Assembly: GCA_905236635.1 (NCBI GenBank)
Contig: CAJOCJ010000004.1
Location: 1 to 64,000 of the forward strand
DNA: 64,000 nt
From: an uncultured Bacteroidales bacterium
Lineage (GTDB): Bacteria; Bacteroidota; Bacteroidia; Bacteroidales; F082
Direction of reading: 5' to 3'
Below are positions 1 to 9,303 of the stretch, piece after piece. The first letter of the stretch is position 1. Each line of letters opens with the position of its first letter. Both the position numbers and the translations under genes were made by a program. The notes beneath the pieces were generated by a model. The model was not told the DNA's origin. It made no database searches and saw nothing but the letters and a program-made list of their open reading frames with translations.

Positions 1-96
1 GAGTATCTTGGTGAGCCATGCGGCCACAAGTCACATGAACTGCTTCATACACACTATTTCGACAAGTCAGAACATGTTGAGATTAGCGAAAAATAA
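1..96 (+). CDS. [FeFe] hydrogenase catalytic subunit, C-terminal end (partial)
   Basis: The window opens inside a reading frame that ends with TAA at 94-96; 31 residues are visible. They include CGHKSHELLHTHY, which resembles the conserved C-terminal tail (small-subunit region) of group A [FeFe] hydrogenases, normally of the form LGEP..HK.HELLHTHY. The catalytic H-cluster part lies upstream of the window. The next gene, 27 bases on, is a NuoE-like [2Fe-2S] protein, as found in multimeric NAD(P)-linked hydrogenases of the HydABC/HndABCD type, which supports the call. Only the tail is seen, so oligomeric type and cofactor preference cannot be judged. Confidence 0.75.
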   Translation, partial: EYLGEPCGHKSHELLHTHYFDKSEHVEISEK

Positions 97-123
97 TTGT
101 TGAAAAATTAAAAATTGAATATT

Positions 124-603
124 ATGGCAGTTATTAAATTATCAGAAGATAAAATCAACTTCATTAAGGATGTTTGCAAATCATTCCATAATGATGGTGG
201 TGAAGTTATCAACGTGCTTCACAAGGTTCAGGGTGAGTACGGCTACCTCTCAGCAGAAGTTCAGGAACTCGTCGCTAAGGAGTTAAACATCCCTGTATCA
301 AGAGTTTACGGTATCGTTTCATTCTATTCTTTCTTCACCATGACTCCAAAGGGCAAGCACCCAATCTCAGTCTGCTTGGGTACAGCTTGCTACGTGCGTG
401 GCGCAGAGAAGGTTTTGGATGAACTGAAACGTCAGCTCGGCGTTGAAGTCGGTGGCACAACACCTGACGGAAAGTTCTCATTGAACTGCCTCCGTTGCGT
501 GGGTGCCTGCGGTCTTGCTCCAGTCTGCATGATTGGTGACAAGGTCTACGGCCGTCTGACTCCAGACAAGGTCAAAGAGATTTTGGCTGAGTACAACGAC
601 TAA
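124..603 (+). CDS. NuoE-like [2Fe-2S] subunit of NAD(P)-dependent hydrogenase (HydC/HndA type)
   Basis: 159 residues of the thioredoxin-like [2Fe-2S] ferredoxin family (NuoE, HndA, HydC). The four cluster ligands are Cys84 and Cys89 (C-LGTA-C) and Cys125 and Cys129 (C-VGA-C), the usual C-x4-C...C-x3-C pattern. The N-terminal half is the small helical region of the family. The frame is open from a TTG at 115, but ATG at 124 gives the normal family start (MAVIKLSEDK) and is preferred. It follows the [FeFe] hydrogenase tail by 27 bases, so it most likely passes electrons between a NuoF-like flavoprotein (not in the window) and the hydrogenase. A complex I subunit is less likely, because no other nuo genes are seen. 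Confidence 0.85.
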   Translation: MAVIKLSEDKINFIKDVCKSFHNDGGEVINVLHKVQGEYGYLSAEVQELVAKELNIPVSRVYGIVSFYSFFTMTPKGKHPISVCLGTACYVRGAEKVLDELKRQLGVEVGGTTPDGKFSLNCLRCVGACGLAPVCMIGDKVYGRLTPDKVKEILAEYND

Positions 604-636
604 TACTTTAGACGTTTAATCTTAAAACATTAAAAA

Positions 637-969
637 ATGGGAAAGTTTGAAATTACCACCAGGAAGAACGGTGAATTCCAGTTCAACCTGAAAGCTTCTA
701 ACGGCCAGGTGATTCTCACCAGCCAGGGTTACAAATCAAAAGATTCCTGCCTCAACGGCGTGGAGTCTGTGAAGAAGAACAGCCAGAACAAGGCTCGTTT
801 CGACAAGAAGGTGGCTGCCAACGGTAAACCTTTCTTCAACCTGATGGCTACAAACGGCCAGGTTATCGGCTCAAGCCAGATGTATGCCAGCGAAGCTACA
901 TGCGCTAGCGGCATCGCATCGGTGATGAAAAACGCTCCTGAGGCAAAAATCGTTGATTTGACAGAATAA
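637..969 (+). CDS. YegP-like protein, tandem DUF1508 repeats
   Basis: 110 residues made of two similar halves: FQFNLKASNGQVILTSQGY (about residues 14-32) and FFNLMATNGQVIGSSQMY (about 66-83), each followed by a helix with an S/G-x-V or S/G-x-A pattern. This is the duplicated beta-alpha DUF1508 fold of E. coli YegP. The molecular function of the family is not established. ATG at 637 is 33 bases after the NuoE-like gene, so it may be the last gene of that transcript; a strong terminator follows. There is no signal peptide, so it is probably cytoplasmic. Confidence 0.88.
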   Translation: MGKFEITTRKNGEFQFNLKASNGQVILTSQGYKSKDSCLNGVESVKKNSQNKARFDKKVAANGKPFFNLMATNGQVIGSSQMYASEATCASGIASVMKNAPEAKIVDLTE

Positions 970-990
970 ACGGTTAACGCCATTAAAGAA

Positions 991-1027
991 GTAGAGCCGC
1001 CACATTCGTGGCGGCTCTACTGTTTTT
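991..1027 (+). terminator. Rho-independent terminator after the YegP-like gene
   Basis: A perfect 13-bp stem (GTAGAGCCGCCAC at 991-1003 with its complement at 1008-1020), a 4-base loop, then TGTTTTT. It sits 21 bases after the yegP-like stop and before the convergent C10 protease gene. Confidence 0.9.
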
Positions 1028-1028
1028 A

Positions 1029-1056
1029 TGAGATTTATTAACTTCGCTCGAAATAA
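1029..1056. repeat. Degenerate copy of dispersed GTCATTTCGAGCGAAG-type repeat
   Basis: Reads gagattt-attaacttcgctcgaaataacg. In the reverse sense it matches the cgTCATTTCGAgCGaag...gagaaatct sequence seen at 20938, 27172, 43878 and 49440. It is diverged and lies between a terminator and the C10 protease stop codon. Confidence 0.5.
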
Positions 1057-1063
1057 CGGGAGG

Positions 1064-3082
1064 TTATCTCAAATTAATCTTTTCAACTTTTGTGCCAAAA
1101 ACCGTCTCAACCTTAATCAGATAAATACCTGATTCATTACCGTTTAAGTTGATGGTGGCATCATCGGTGGCATTCATTTCAAGAATCGTCTGACCGAGCA
1201 TATTCATCACGCTGATTGTCATCTCACCTTCGCCCTCAATGTTGACGATGCCATCGGTTGGGTTAGGGTAGAGGCGGACATTGTTTGCAACATTCTCAAC
1301 GACAGCATCCTCGCAGAGATTGTCGTAATTCAATAATAATCCGTCTTGAAGTTCGCCAGAAGTATAAAGGACATCGTCGTTGGAGTTCTTGATAACGAAT
1401 GAGCATTCATAGTCGGTGTCGTATTCAGGATATGCGTGATACCATCCGTGGTTCCAGTAGAAGCTGAGGTTTTGACTCAACAAAGGCATAACTTTCGTCT
1501 CAGCGGAACCTTCTTCCATCGTCACGACTGCTATGATGGCTCCATTCTCATCTGTTACACTGATGGCGGCACCTTTCCAGCCGTTACCACCTGTGTCGGC
1601 AAGTTCGAAAACGATGTCGCATTTCGGTCCGACAAGGATGCTGGCGTATTCTTTAGGACTGAAACCATAGTCGTTTTCAACTATAATCGCATAGTTGTAT
1701 TTGCCAGGCACGAGGTCGCTGTCAGTTAAATTCATAGGCATTCCTGCGTTTTCTGTTATGTTGCAAATCAGCTCGCCATTACGATATAACCTAGCGGTTA
1801 CGACTGTCAATGGGTCGCCGTTGAGGTCGTATGACGGGTTGGTCCAAGTTATTGTGACGCCGCCACGGCCAATGTTTTCAACGACTTCAAAGTTGTTTAT
1901 GCTTTCAGGGCGCAGATAATACTCCGGTGTAGCTGGCTGGATGTGTCCGATGAAAGCTGTCATAGTGTTAAAAGCATATTTCGTCGTATTTAGTGCGCCG
2001 ATAGGGCACCATGCATCGTCTTTTCCACTCCATCCCCAGTTATAATGGAAGTAGTCGTTTTCATCGTAACCGTCGCAAACGAAGGCGTGGCCTCCTTGCC
2101 AATCGTCGTCCTGACCGCTGTAATACAAAGGCATGCCCTCGCTGAGACCGCCGTCTTTGAGCATCTGGGTCCATTCTGCATTTGTATAGCTGCTTGACCA
2201 CCAACTGTCTTTTTCCATGAGATCATCGCATGTGAAGCCAAAATAATTACGCAGTGCATAAGGCACGTCATCCGAATAGGCACCGCTACCATTGTTGCCG
2301 TACATCATATCGACGGCGACGCCGCAATGGTGCAGGAATTGGGCGATATAGAAATACTCTTCTTCGGTGCTTGTTGAATCTACTGCGTTAGGCATCAGTT
2401 CAAAATGATATTCTGTGGCGCCGAAGTTGGCAGTTTGTTGAGGGTACCCATCAGGGTTATATGTGTGTGTGCCTGTTCCGCGCTCTGGATAGTCCCAATA
2501 TTTCATAACTTGTCCCATGGCTGTGGCCACGCAGCCTGCATAGACATGACCGCCACTGCCCTCAGAGTCTACAGGACATTGACTGTTGTATGGGAAGTTC
2601 TGATGCCATATCGTACGACAGAGAGGTCCTACCACGCTGCGCGACTTTCTTTCCTTATTAATAAGTCCAGTTTCAGCTACCGATTTCCACTCGGCTTTGA
2701 TGTCGGCTGTGGCCTCAATGTTGTTTGTCCTGACATATTGTATCTCTGTGCTGAAGGAGTTCAATGTGAATCCAAATCCTTCGGCGAGATTGTCGGGATC
2801 ATAACATCCGCTAGTAGAATAGGCGAGAATAGGTTTTACGCGATCGTCGCCGGCAATGATGACGAATCCGTTGTCGTCAGCAACATTAAACACGTAATAA
2901 TCAACGGCATCACGGGTTGCCGAAGTGTAAACTAGGTTTAGCTGTGCGTCGGTCTTATGGCAGATTGTGGCATTCATGAATCTCTGACCGAGTTGCTGAG
3001 CGTGTTGTGCATCAACCGGTCCTGCAAACATTTTGCCTATCGTCAAGGCAAAAATGGCAATGATTACTAGAGTTTTTTTCAT
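1064..3082 (-). CDS. C10-family (streptopain-like) cysteine protease with T9SS sorting domain
   Basis: 672 residues. A signal peptide (residues 1 to about 20) is followed by a prodomain of the streptopain inhibitor (Spi) type and a peptidase C10 domain with the catalytic Cys184 in GCVATAMGQVMKYW and His332 in GGHAFVCDGYD, with YNWGWSG further on. An Ig/FN3-like segment follows (about residues 395-490), then a beta-sandwich, and the last 75 residues form a type A T9SS sorting domain (VRLYPNPTDG ... GIYLIKVET). It should therefore be exported by Sec, activated by prodomain removal, and passed through the outer membrane by T9SS. It is transcribed divergently from two S8 protease genes, forming a secreted-protease cluster. 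Confidence 0.92.
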   Translation of the reverse strand: MKKTLVIIAIFALTIGKMFAGPVDAQHAQQLGQRFMNATICHKTDAQLNLVYTSATRDAVDYYVFNVADDNGFVIIAGDDRVKPILAYSTSGCYDPDNLAEGFGFTLNSFSTEIQYVRTNNIEATADIKAEWKSVAETGLINKERKSRSVVGPLCRTIWHQNFPYNSQCPVDSEGSGGHVYAGCVATAMGQVMKYWDYPERGTGTHTYNPDGYPQQTANFGATEYHFELMPNAVDSTSTEEEYFYIAQFLHHCGVAVDMMYGNNGSGAYSDDVPYALRNYFGFTCDDLMEKDSWWSSSYTNAEWTQMLKDGGLSEGMPLYYSGQDDDWQGGHAFVCDGYDENDYFHYNWGWSGKDDAWCPIGALNTTKYAFNTMTAFIGHIQPATPEYYLRPESINNFEVVENIGRGGVTITWTNPSYDLNGDPLTVVTARLYRNGELICNITENAGMPMNLTDSDLVPGKYNYAIIVENDYGFSPKEYASILVGPKCDIVFELADTGGNGWKGAAISVTDENGAIIAVVTMEEGSAETKVMPLLSQNLSFYWNHGWYHAYPEYDTDYECSFVIKNSNDDVLYTSGELQDGLLLNYDNLCEDAVVENVANNVRLYPNPTDGIVNIEGEGEMTISVMNMLGQTILEMNATDDATINLNGNESGIYLIKVETVFGTKVEKINLR

Positions 3083-3119
3083 TTTATAAGAATTAAGTTA
3101 ATTATCTATTATAAGTCTG

Positions 3120-3127
3120 CAAAGATA
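3120..3127 (-). promoter_or_regulatory. Bacteroidota -7 promoter box for the C10 protease gene
   Basis: Minus strand TATCTTTG matches TAnnTTTG. It lies 38 bases before the ATG at 3082. No clear TTTG -33 box at 19-23 bases. Confidence 0.6.
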
Positions 3128-3168
3128 ATAATTTTTCTTTAAATAGCTGCTTATATCAAAAAATAGAT

Positions 3169-3176
3169 TAAATTTG
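3169..3176 (+). promoter_or_regulatory. Bacteroidota -7 promoter box for the S8 protease operon
   Basis: TAAATTTG matches TAnnTTTG and lies 22 bases before the ATG at 3198, which predicts a short leader. It is divergent from the box at 3120-3127 within a 115-base intergenic region. Confidence 0.6.
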
Positions 3177-3197
3177 CATTGAATATAAAATGTTTTT

Positions 3198-4877
3198 ATG
3201 AAAAGGCTGATTGTTTTGCTGTTTATAATCATATTGAGTATCAATGTTTTAGCTCAAAATAACAAAGTCAAAATAAACATTGTTTTGACTGAACAATCTG
3301 ATGCGAATGAATTGATGCGTAAGGCTGATATTTTTCAGACCAAGGCTGAGCGTCGGGATTTTGTCGTCAGCACCTTGAAACATCAGGCAGCAGAGTTGCA
3401 GGCAAATTTGATAGAGACACTTGGTATATTGGAAAAGGAAGGTTCGGTTGAAGGAATCAGGTCTTTGTGGATAGTCAATTCGGTGATATGTTACGCTAAT
3501 GAAGAGGCTATTTATGAGATTTCGCATCGTAAAGATATAATGACAATTTATCGTTGTGAAGAATTTCAATGCCTTGAAGATGAATATGTTACGTCTTATG
3601 GATATGCTGACAGTCGTGAGGTTGCCGAAAATATCGTAAAAGTGAATGCCGACCAAGTGTGGGCTCTAGGCTACACTGGTGAGGACGTGCTTGTGGCACT
3701 TATCGATACAGGCGCTAATCTCAATCATGCTGACTTACAAGGACAGTTATGGGACGGTGGGGCAGAATATCCCAATCACGGCTATGATTTCTATCAGCAC
3801 GACAACGACCCGTCGGATACTCACGGTCATGGCACACATGTGGCAGGAACCATTGTTGGTAATGGCACTTCGGGGACACAGACAGGTGTGGCTCCAGGTG
3901 CTAAGATCATGGTTCTGAAGGTGTTTCATGGTGAGGATAACCTTTCCGAGATCACTATGTGGGTGGAGGCTATGCAGTTTGCTGTGGAACACGGCGCCGA
4001 CGTGCTGAATATGTCGTTGGGACAGCCTTTACCCGATGCATCCGTAAAGTTGATGTTGAGACAGGCTTGCGACAACACTCTCGCAGCAGGTGTTGTGGCG
4101 GCGGTGTGCGCTGGCAACTCGCGTCAGATCCAGATGTTGGCTCCGGTACCTTATAATATATGGTCGCCTGGTGACTGTCCGCCGCCACATCTCCACGAAG
4201 ACCAGATGGTTAACGCTGGCGGCACCAGCTGTGTGATATGCGTCGGCGCCGTCGATTTCAACGATAACCTTGGCGGTTTCTCATCGGAAGGTCCGTCGGT
4301 GTGGACCGACGTGGCGCAGTATAACGACTATCCATATACCTCGGGAAGCTCAACGAATATTGGGCTTATCCGTCCGGATGTAAGTGCACCTGGAGTGAAT
4401 ATCAAATCGTTGGATTACAACACCACAAACGGCTATTGCCTGAAGAGCGGCACATCTATGGCGACGCCATGTGTGGCAGGGACTATCGCGTTGATGCTGT
4501 CGAAAGACCACGAGCTGACACCTGAGCAGATTGACGAGATATTAGAAAGAACGGCAATCCCTTTGTCAGCACATAAAAGCAACGATTTCGGCTCGGGAAG
4601 AATCGACGCTTTGGCTGCTGTGAATGCGATAGGTGGTGACGTGATTAACGAAATAACTGATGACGAGATACTGGTGTATCCCAATCCGGCAAATGATATG
4701 GTCTATATCACAACAGATATCCCATCGGTGTCAATCTATTCCATTGATGGTAAATTATTGAAAATCAAGAAAATAAATAATAACCAAATAAATATTTCCG
4801 ATTTGGAAAATGGAGTTTATCTGATGAAGTTAGAATCAGCAGAAGGCAATTATTATAAAACAATAATTAAGAAATAA
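3198..4877 (+). CDS. S8 subtilisin-like serine protease with T9SS sorting domain
   Basis: 559 residues: signal peptide (1 to about 19, ending VLAQ), a propeptide region (about 20-140) like that of bacillopeptidase F-type enzymes, then a peptidase S8 domain. The catalytic triad is Asp170 (ALIDTG), His211 (HGHGTHVAG) and Ser420 (SGTSMATP), with the oxyanion Asn307 in CAGN. The C-terminus is a type A T9SS sorting domain (VYPNPANDM ... GVYLMKLES). It ends 2 bases before a paralogous S8 gene, so the two are surely cotranscribed and arose by tandem duplication. Expected to be cell-surface or secreted. Confidence 0.94.
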   Translation: MKRLIVLLFIIILSINVLAQNNKVKINIVLTEQSDANELMRKADIFQTKAERRDFVVSTLKHQAAELQANLIETLGILEKEGSVEGIRSLWIVNSVICYANEEAIYEISHRKDIMTIYRCEEFQCLEDEYVTSYGYADSREVAENIVKVNADQVWALGYTGEDVLVALIDTGANLNHADLQGQLWDGGAEYPNHGYDFYQHDNDPSDTHGHGTHVAGTIVGNGTSGTQTGVAPGAKIMVLKVFHGEDNLSEITMWVEAMQFAVEHGADVLNMSLGQPLPDASVKLMLRQACDNTLAAGVVAAVCAGNSRQIQMLAPVPYNIWSPGDCPPPHLHEDQMVNAGGTSCVICVGAVDFNDNLGGFSSEGPSVWTDVAQYNDYPYTSGSSTNIGLIRPDVSAPGVNIKSLDYNTTNGYCLKSGTSMATPCVAGTIALMLSKDHELTPEQIDEILERTAIPLSAHKSNDFGSGRIDALAAVNAIGGDVINEITDDEILVYPNPANDMVYITTDIPSVSIYSIDGKLLKIKKINNNQINISDLENGVYLMKLESAEGNYYKTIIKK

Positions 4878-4879
4878 TT

Positions 4880-6562
4880 ATGAAAAGATGTCTTTTTACA
4901 ATAGCTCTGATTTGTGTGGCATTATTTGCTAATGCACAAGTTATTGACCCTCAATTGCTTGAAGAGATGAATCGTCGTGCTGACGATGATAAGATTGAGG
5001 TGATTGTGATGATGAAAGCCCGTTACGACCGCGATCTTCTTAATCAGAAAGCTGCATTATGCGCCAATCGTGCTGAGCGTAGAATATTCATAATCAAAGA
5101 GTTAAAGGCTTTTGCCGAGGAGTCGCAGAAAGATTTGATGAATTACCTAGGTGGCAACGCAAAATCCCTCTGGACCTCGAATTCGCTGGTATTTTCGGCC
5201 ACTAAAGCACAGATTTTGGAAATAGCCAAACGAGACGATGTGGAAAAGATAGGATTAAACAAGGACCAGCTGTGGATTCCTTCTTTTATAGAAACATCAA
5301 GTGTGCCCAGCCGAGAGATAACACCGAATCTCACGCAGACCAACGTCCCCGATGTTTGGGCGCAGGGATACACTGGTGCAGGTGTCATCGTGGCTGTCAT
5401 CGACTCGGGTGTCAACTACAACCATCAGGATATCGCTGACCATCTGTGGGATGGGGGAGACGCCTTCCCGCATCACGGCTACGATTACGTTAACGATGAC
5501 GACGACCCGATGGACGACATGGGTCACGGCACGCATTGTGCGGGTACTGTGTGTGGTGACGGCACCGCTGGCTCGCAGACGGGCGTGGCCCCCGATGCTA
5601 CTCTCATGTGTATCAAGAGTATACGCGCCGACGGCTTCGGAGGTTCGGCGAATATAGCAGGCGGTATGGAGTGGGCCGTAGAACACGGCTGCGACGTCAT
5701 CAGCATGTCGCTTGGTATGGTGTCGGCGGCGGTCACAGATAAAGAGTTGCTCCGTCGTACATGTGTCGCCATCAACGATGTGGGCATAGTGGCGGCGGTG
5801 TGTGCCGGCAACGAAGGCCATCTCACTATCTTGGCGCCTATTCCAAATAACGTGCGTGTCCCGGCTAGCTGTCCGCCGCCGTATCTCGACCCCGACCAGA
5901 TGGCGAACACCGGCGAGTTGAGTTGCGTGATAGCCGTCGGCGCTGTCGACAGCAACGATGAAGCGGCATACTTTACATCGAAAGGCCCAGTCACATGGCA
6001 GGACACCGAGTTCGGTGACTATCCGTATGAACCAGGAATAGGCCTTATCAGACCAGATGTGTGTGGACCTGGCGTAGCTATCAAATCGCTTGATTATGAG
6101 AATGTTGGCGGATATAAAAACCTCGACGGGACCTCGCAGGCTACGCCTTTGGTGGCAGGTGTCATCGCACTCATGTTGCAGAAAAATCCTAACCTGACGC
6201 CGGAAGACATCTGCCGCATCTTAGAGGAGACATCGGTGAAGCTGACGCCAACGAAGAGTAACATCACCGGTGTGGGACGTGTCGACGCCCGTGCTGCTGT
6301 TGACGCCGTGGTATATTATGATGATGCCGTCATCGAAAATGAGTTAGCGGAATTCTCAATTTATCCTAATCCAGCAGACGATTATGTCGTTGTTAATAGT
6401 GATAAAGAATCAGGATATCAGATCATTGATAATCTTGGTCAAACTGTAAAGTGTGGCACGATAACATCTGATAATCAACAAGTTGACCTTACAAATCTGC
6501 CGAATGGCATATATCTTATAAAAATAGACAATCTCTCTCAAAAACTTATTATTACGAAATAA
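4880..6562 (+). CDS. S8 subtilisin-like serine protease with T9SS sorting domain (tandem paralogue)
   Basis: 560 residues with the same architecture as the preceding gene: signal peptide ending ANAQ, propeptide, S8 domain and T9SS domain (IYPNPADDYV ... GIYLIKID). The triad is Asp175 (AVIDSG), His216 (GHGTHCAG) and Ser419 in GTSQATP, where Gln replaces the usual Met after the nucleophile; the oxyanion Asn is Asn311. A Cys follows the HGTH motif, which recalls cysteine-containing subtilases. The sequence has diverged from its neighbour mainly in the propeptide and C-terminal domain, suggesting an old duplication with a shift in specificity. Confidence 0.94.
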   Translation: MKRCLFTIALICVALFANAQVIDPQLLEEMNRRADDDKIEVIVMMKARYDRDLLNQKAALCANRAERRIFIIKELKAFAEESQKDLMNYLGGNAKSLWTSNSLVFSATKAQILEIAKRDDVEKIGLNKDQLWIPSFIETSSVPSREITPNLTQTNVPDVWAQGYTGAGVIVAVIDSGVNYNHQDIADHLWDGGDAFPHHGYDYVNDDDDPMDDMGHGTHCAGTVCGDGTAGSQTGVAPDATLMCIKSIRADGFGGSANIAGGMEWAVEHGCDVISMSLGMVSAAVTDKELLRRTCVAINDVGIVAAVCAGNEGHLTILAPIPNNVRVPASCPPPYLDPDQMANTGELSCVIAVGAVDSNDEAAYFTSKGPVTWQDTEFGDYPYEPGIGLIRPDVCGPGVAIKSLDYENVGGYKNLDGTSQATPLVAGVIALMLQKNPNLTPEDICRILEETSVKLTPTKSNITGVGRVDARAAVDAVVYYDDAVIENELAEFSIYPNPADDYVVVNSDKESGYQIIDNLGQTVKCGTITSDNQQVDLTNLPNGIYLIKIDNLSQKLIITK

Positions 6563-6571
6563 ATGTTTATC

Positions 6572-9214
6572 ATGAAAAAATTTACTTTGCTATCAATAAT
6601 GATGGCCATCTTGACGCTCGTCTCTGTTGAGGTTAGAGCGCAACAAGGAGTGCAGGCTTATGTGTCTGCTTCAGGATATGTCATCTTCAACGCGCCATTC
6701 TATAACACTGGAACTGATGGCTATGCCTTCGATTTTGAGAACGACTACGTGGAAGGTCGTCTCATAGGCTGGAATGTCATTGATGCTGACGGCGACAGCT
6801 ATAACTGGACGCTCTCTCCAACAGGAGAGGGGATGGGCCATAACGGCTCCGATGGTGTGGTGATGTCATATTCATACAGCAACTATTCGGGTGCGCTTGA
6901 TCCTGATAATTATCTTGTTTCACCACAGTTGACGATAACAGCAAACAATCACTATGTGTCGTTTTATGCTTGTGCTTTGGACGAGGCTTACCCTGCCGAC
7001 CATTTCGGACTTGCGGTCTCAACGTCAGGTATGGCAGGTTCGTTTGCTATGATTCAGGAATGGACAATGACGGCGAAACAAGGCGGATGGTATGAATATT
7101 CAGTCGATTTGAACAGCTATGTCGGGCAAAACATTTATGTCGCAATACGTCATTTCAACAGTCAGGACAACTTCTGCCTATGTGTCGATGACATATTCGT
7201 GGGACCTCAAGCAAAAGATCCGCTTGTGAATTGTTCTATTTCCCTTGACGGAAATATGGTGGCAAATGATGTGTCTGGCACTAATTATCTTCTTGATACT
7301 GAAGGATTTACAAATAACTCAACACATGCCGCGACTGTCACAGCCACATATCAGTCGGGTGCCACCTTGTCGAATACAGTCGACTGGACATTCCGCTCTG
7401 CAGACAATTTCCAAGGCTCGCCATCAGGCTTGCATGCCGACAGCGATGGCAACTCTGTCACTCTCAGCTGGACCTTGCCGATGATGAACTCGTCATACAC
7501 CGTCGATGAGTTGCTTTATGACTTTGCAGACAGCACCATGTCGGATCTCACTTTGATCGATGCTAATAACGACGGATATAACTTCAGGGTGTATCCTTAT
7601 GGCGGTTATGGCAGCGGCAAGTGTTTGAAATCAGATTCCTGGATGGCAGGTGGTATAGGCAATACCAATCCTGATAACTTTGTTGTCCTGCCACAACTTA
7701 TTCCTACTGAAAACGCAGTGTTTTCATTCATGGCTGTAGATAGCGATATGCCTGGTATAGCGCCTGATCCTGAACATTTCGGGGTGGCGGTCTCGACTAC
7801 TGGCAATACCAATGCCTCAGATTTTACTATGGTTCAGGAATGGAACAGCACGGGCACATATACCGAATATTCTGTTGACCTCTCGGCTTATGCCGGACAG
7901 CAGGTTTATGTGGCAATACGTCACTTCAACACCACCGGAGACTGCTATTTTTTATATGTTGACAATATAAAAGTCATCAATGTGGAAGCTACAATCACCC
8001 GTCCAGCCAAAGGTGCTATGGTTTATGCTAATGGGGAACTTATAGCATCCTTGAATCATGGGGAGACGACCTTCACACACATGGTAAACCGTTATGATTC
8101 AGAGTATTGCATCCGTGTGATTCAAGAAGGAGGCAAAGCTGATGGCACATATTATGCCCTTGCAGCGCCTCAATGTGCTACAGCGCAAGTTGACTGTGTT
8201 GCTCCTACAAACCTCTCTGCCGACTATCATGGCCATACTGTTACATTGAATTGGGAACGCAATATCTTCATCGATTTCGAAGATGATCCGCAAGGTTGGA
8301 CTTTCATAGATGCTGATGGCGATGGCTATGTGTTTGGCGTATATGCTGCAGGCGGCATGGAACCCGACGGAAGCGTCAACACCACGGGCACAAACGCTTC
8401 TTTGGCATCGTTTTCATATATCAACGGATACGGCAACCTTACCCCTAATAACTACGCATTCATGCCTAAAACCAAGATACTTCAGAATGCCAGCATCGAT
8501 TTCTATGCCGCGGGTTTCGACCCGAGTTATCCGGTCGAGACATTCAGTGTGGTCGTGGCATCTGCTGATGGCATGACGATTACGCCCGTCCAGACACAAA
8601 CATCGTCGTATCCTTATCAGCGTTATCATGTTGATTTGTCAGCATTTGAAGGTCAAGAGGTGTTTCTCGGTTTCCGCCATCATTCTACGGTGGCAGCTTA
8701 TGCCTTGTGTATCGATAATATCACTGTTACTAATGCGGTGTGGGCAGGAACGGCGAGCATAACTGCGAGATACAACATCTATCGCTCGTTTGACAATGTC
8801 AATTATACTCTGATAGGATATGCCGCCGGCGACGCCACTAGTTACGACGACAATGCTGTCCAGAGTGTTGACCAATATTATAAGGTGACGGCCATCAATA
8901 CGGTCGCCGGCGGCATGACCTGTGAGTCGTCATACGCCATGTCGGCCGACGGAGTGCACGATTATGTGTATGCGCAGACCCTCGGAATAGCCGAAAACGA
9001 TAGTGAAATAAGCATATTCCCGAATCCGACTGATGGCATGGTAAACATCCACGCGGAGGGTGTTAAAAACATTATCGTGATGAATTCACTCGGTCAGGTC
9101 GTTTATGAAACTGTTGAAACCCAAATCGACCTGTCAGAATTCGGCACCGGTTTGTTTATGTTGCGAATCATAACAGAAAAGGGTAGTAGCGTACAAAGAA
9201 TCATGGTGAAATAA
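6572..9214 (+). CDS. Secreted cleaved-adhesin (choice-of-anchor J type) protein with FN3 domains and T9SS sorting domain
   Basis: About 880 residues. Start chosen at ATG 6572 (MKKFTLLSIMM, a clean signal peptide ending VRAQ); an in-frame ATG at 6563 directly after the previous stop is possible. Three copies of a beta-jelly-roll module begin FDFENDYVEG..GWNVIDADGD, YDFADSTMSDLTLIDANNDG and IDFEDDPQGWTFIDADGDG, and each later has a NNHYVSFYA or FYAAGFDPSYP-type strand and V.IRHFN or GFRHHS. This is the cleaved-adhesin/gingipain adhesin type. FN3-like linkers (SVTLSWTLP, TVTLNWERN) separate them. The C-terminus is a T9SS domain (IFPNPTDGMV). It is the third gene of the protease operon and may be adhesin material cut or displayed with the proteases. 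Confidence 0.88.
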   Translation: MKKFTLLSIMMAILTLVSVEVRAQQGVQAYVSASGYVIFNAPFYNTGTDGYAFDFENDYVEGRLIGWNVIDADGDSYNWTLSPTGEGMGHNGSDGVVMSYSYSNYSGALDPDNYLVSPQLTITANNHYVSFYACALDEAYPADHFGLAVSTSGMAGSFAMIQEWTMTAKQGGWYEYSVDLNSYVGQNIYVAIRHFNSQDNFCLCVDDIFVGPQAKDPLVNCSISLDGNMVANDVSGTNYLLDTEGFTNNSTHAATVTATYQSGATLSNTVDWTFRSADNFQGSPSGLHADSDGNSVTLSWTLPMMNSSYTVDELLYDFADSTMSDLTLIDANNDGYNFRVYPYGGYGSGKCLKSDSWMAGGIGNTNPDNFVVLPQLIPTENAVFSFMAVDSDMPGIAPDPEHFGVAVSTTGNTNASDFTMVQEWNSTGTYTEYSVDLSAYAGQQVYVAIRHFNTTGDCYFLYVDNIKVINVEATITRPAKGAMVYANGELIASLNHGETTFTHMVNRYDSEYCIRVIQEGGKADGTYYALAAPQCATAQVDCVAPTNLSADYHGHTVTLNWERNIFIDFEDDPQGWTFIDADGDGYVFGVYAAGGMEPDGSVNTTGTNASLASFSYINGYGNLTPNNYAFMPKTKILQNASIDFYAAGFDPSYPVETFSVVVASADGMTITPVQTQTSSYPYQRYHVDLSAFEGQEVFLGFRHHSTVAAYALCIDNITVTNAVWAGTASITARYNIYRSFDNVNYTLIGYAAGDATSYDDNAVQSVDQYYKVTAINTVAGGMTCESSYAMSADGVHDYVYAQTLGIAENDSEISIFPNPTDGMVNIHAEGVKNIIVMNSLGQVVYETVETQIDLSEFGTGLFMLRIITEKGSSVQRIMVK

Positions 9215-9260
9215 TACGAGGAATCTCATACAAATAATGAAAACAAAAAGATTATAACTT

Positions 9261-9294
9261 TTTGTAAATCATATCAAAAATTATTGTAATTTTG
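9261..9294 (+). promoter_or_regulatory. Promoter of cobalamin riboswitch 1
   Basis: TTTG at 9261-9264, a 22-base spacer, and TAATTTTG at 9287-9294 match the Bacteroidota -33/-7 pattern. Transcription would begin near 9300, just before the riboswitch, so the aptamer forms the very 5' end of the RNA. Confidence 0.7.
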
Positions 9295-9303
9295 CAGCCG
9301 ATT

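Noticed and set aside
9244-9264. Terminator after the cleaved-adhesin gene
   Set aside because: CAAAAAG/CTTTTTG is a weak AT stem without a following T run and overlaps the -33 box of the riboswitch promoter.
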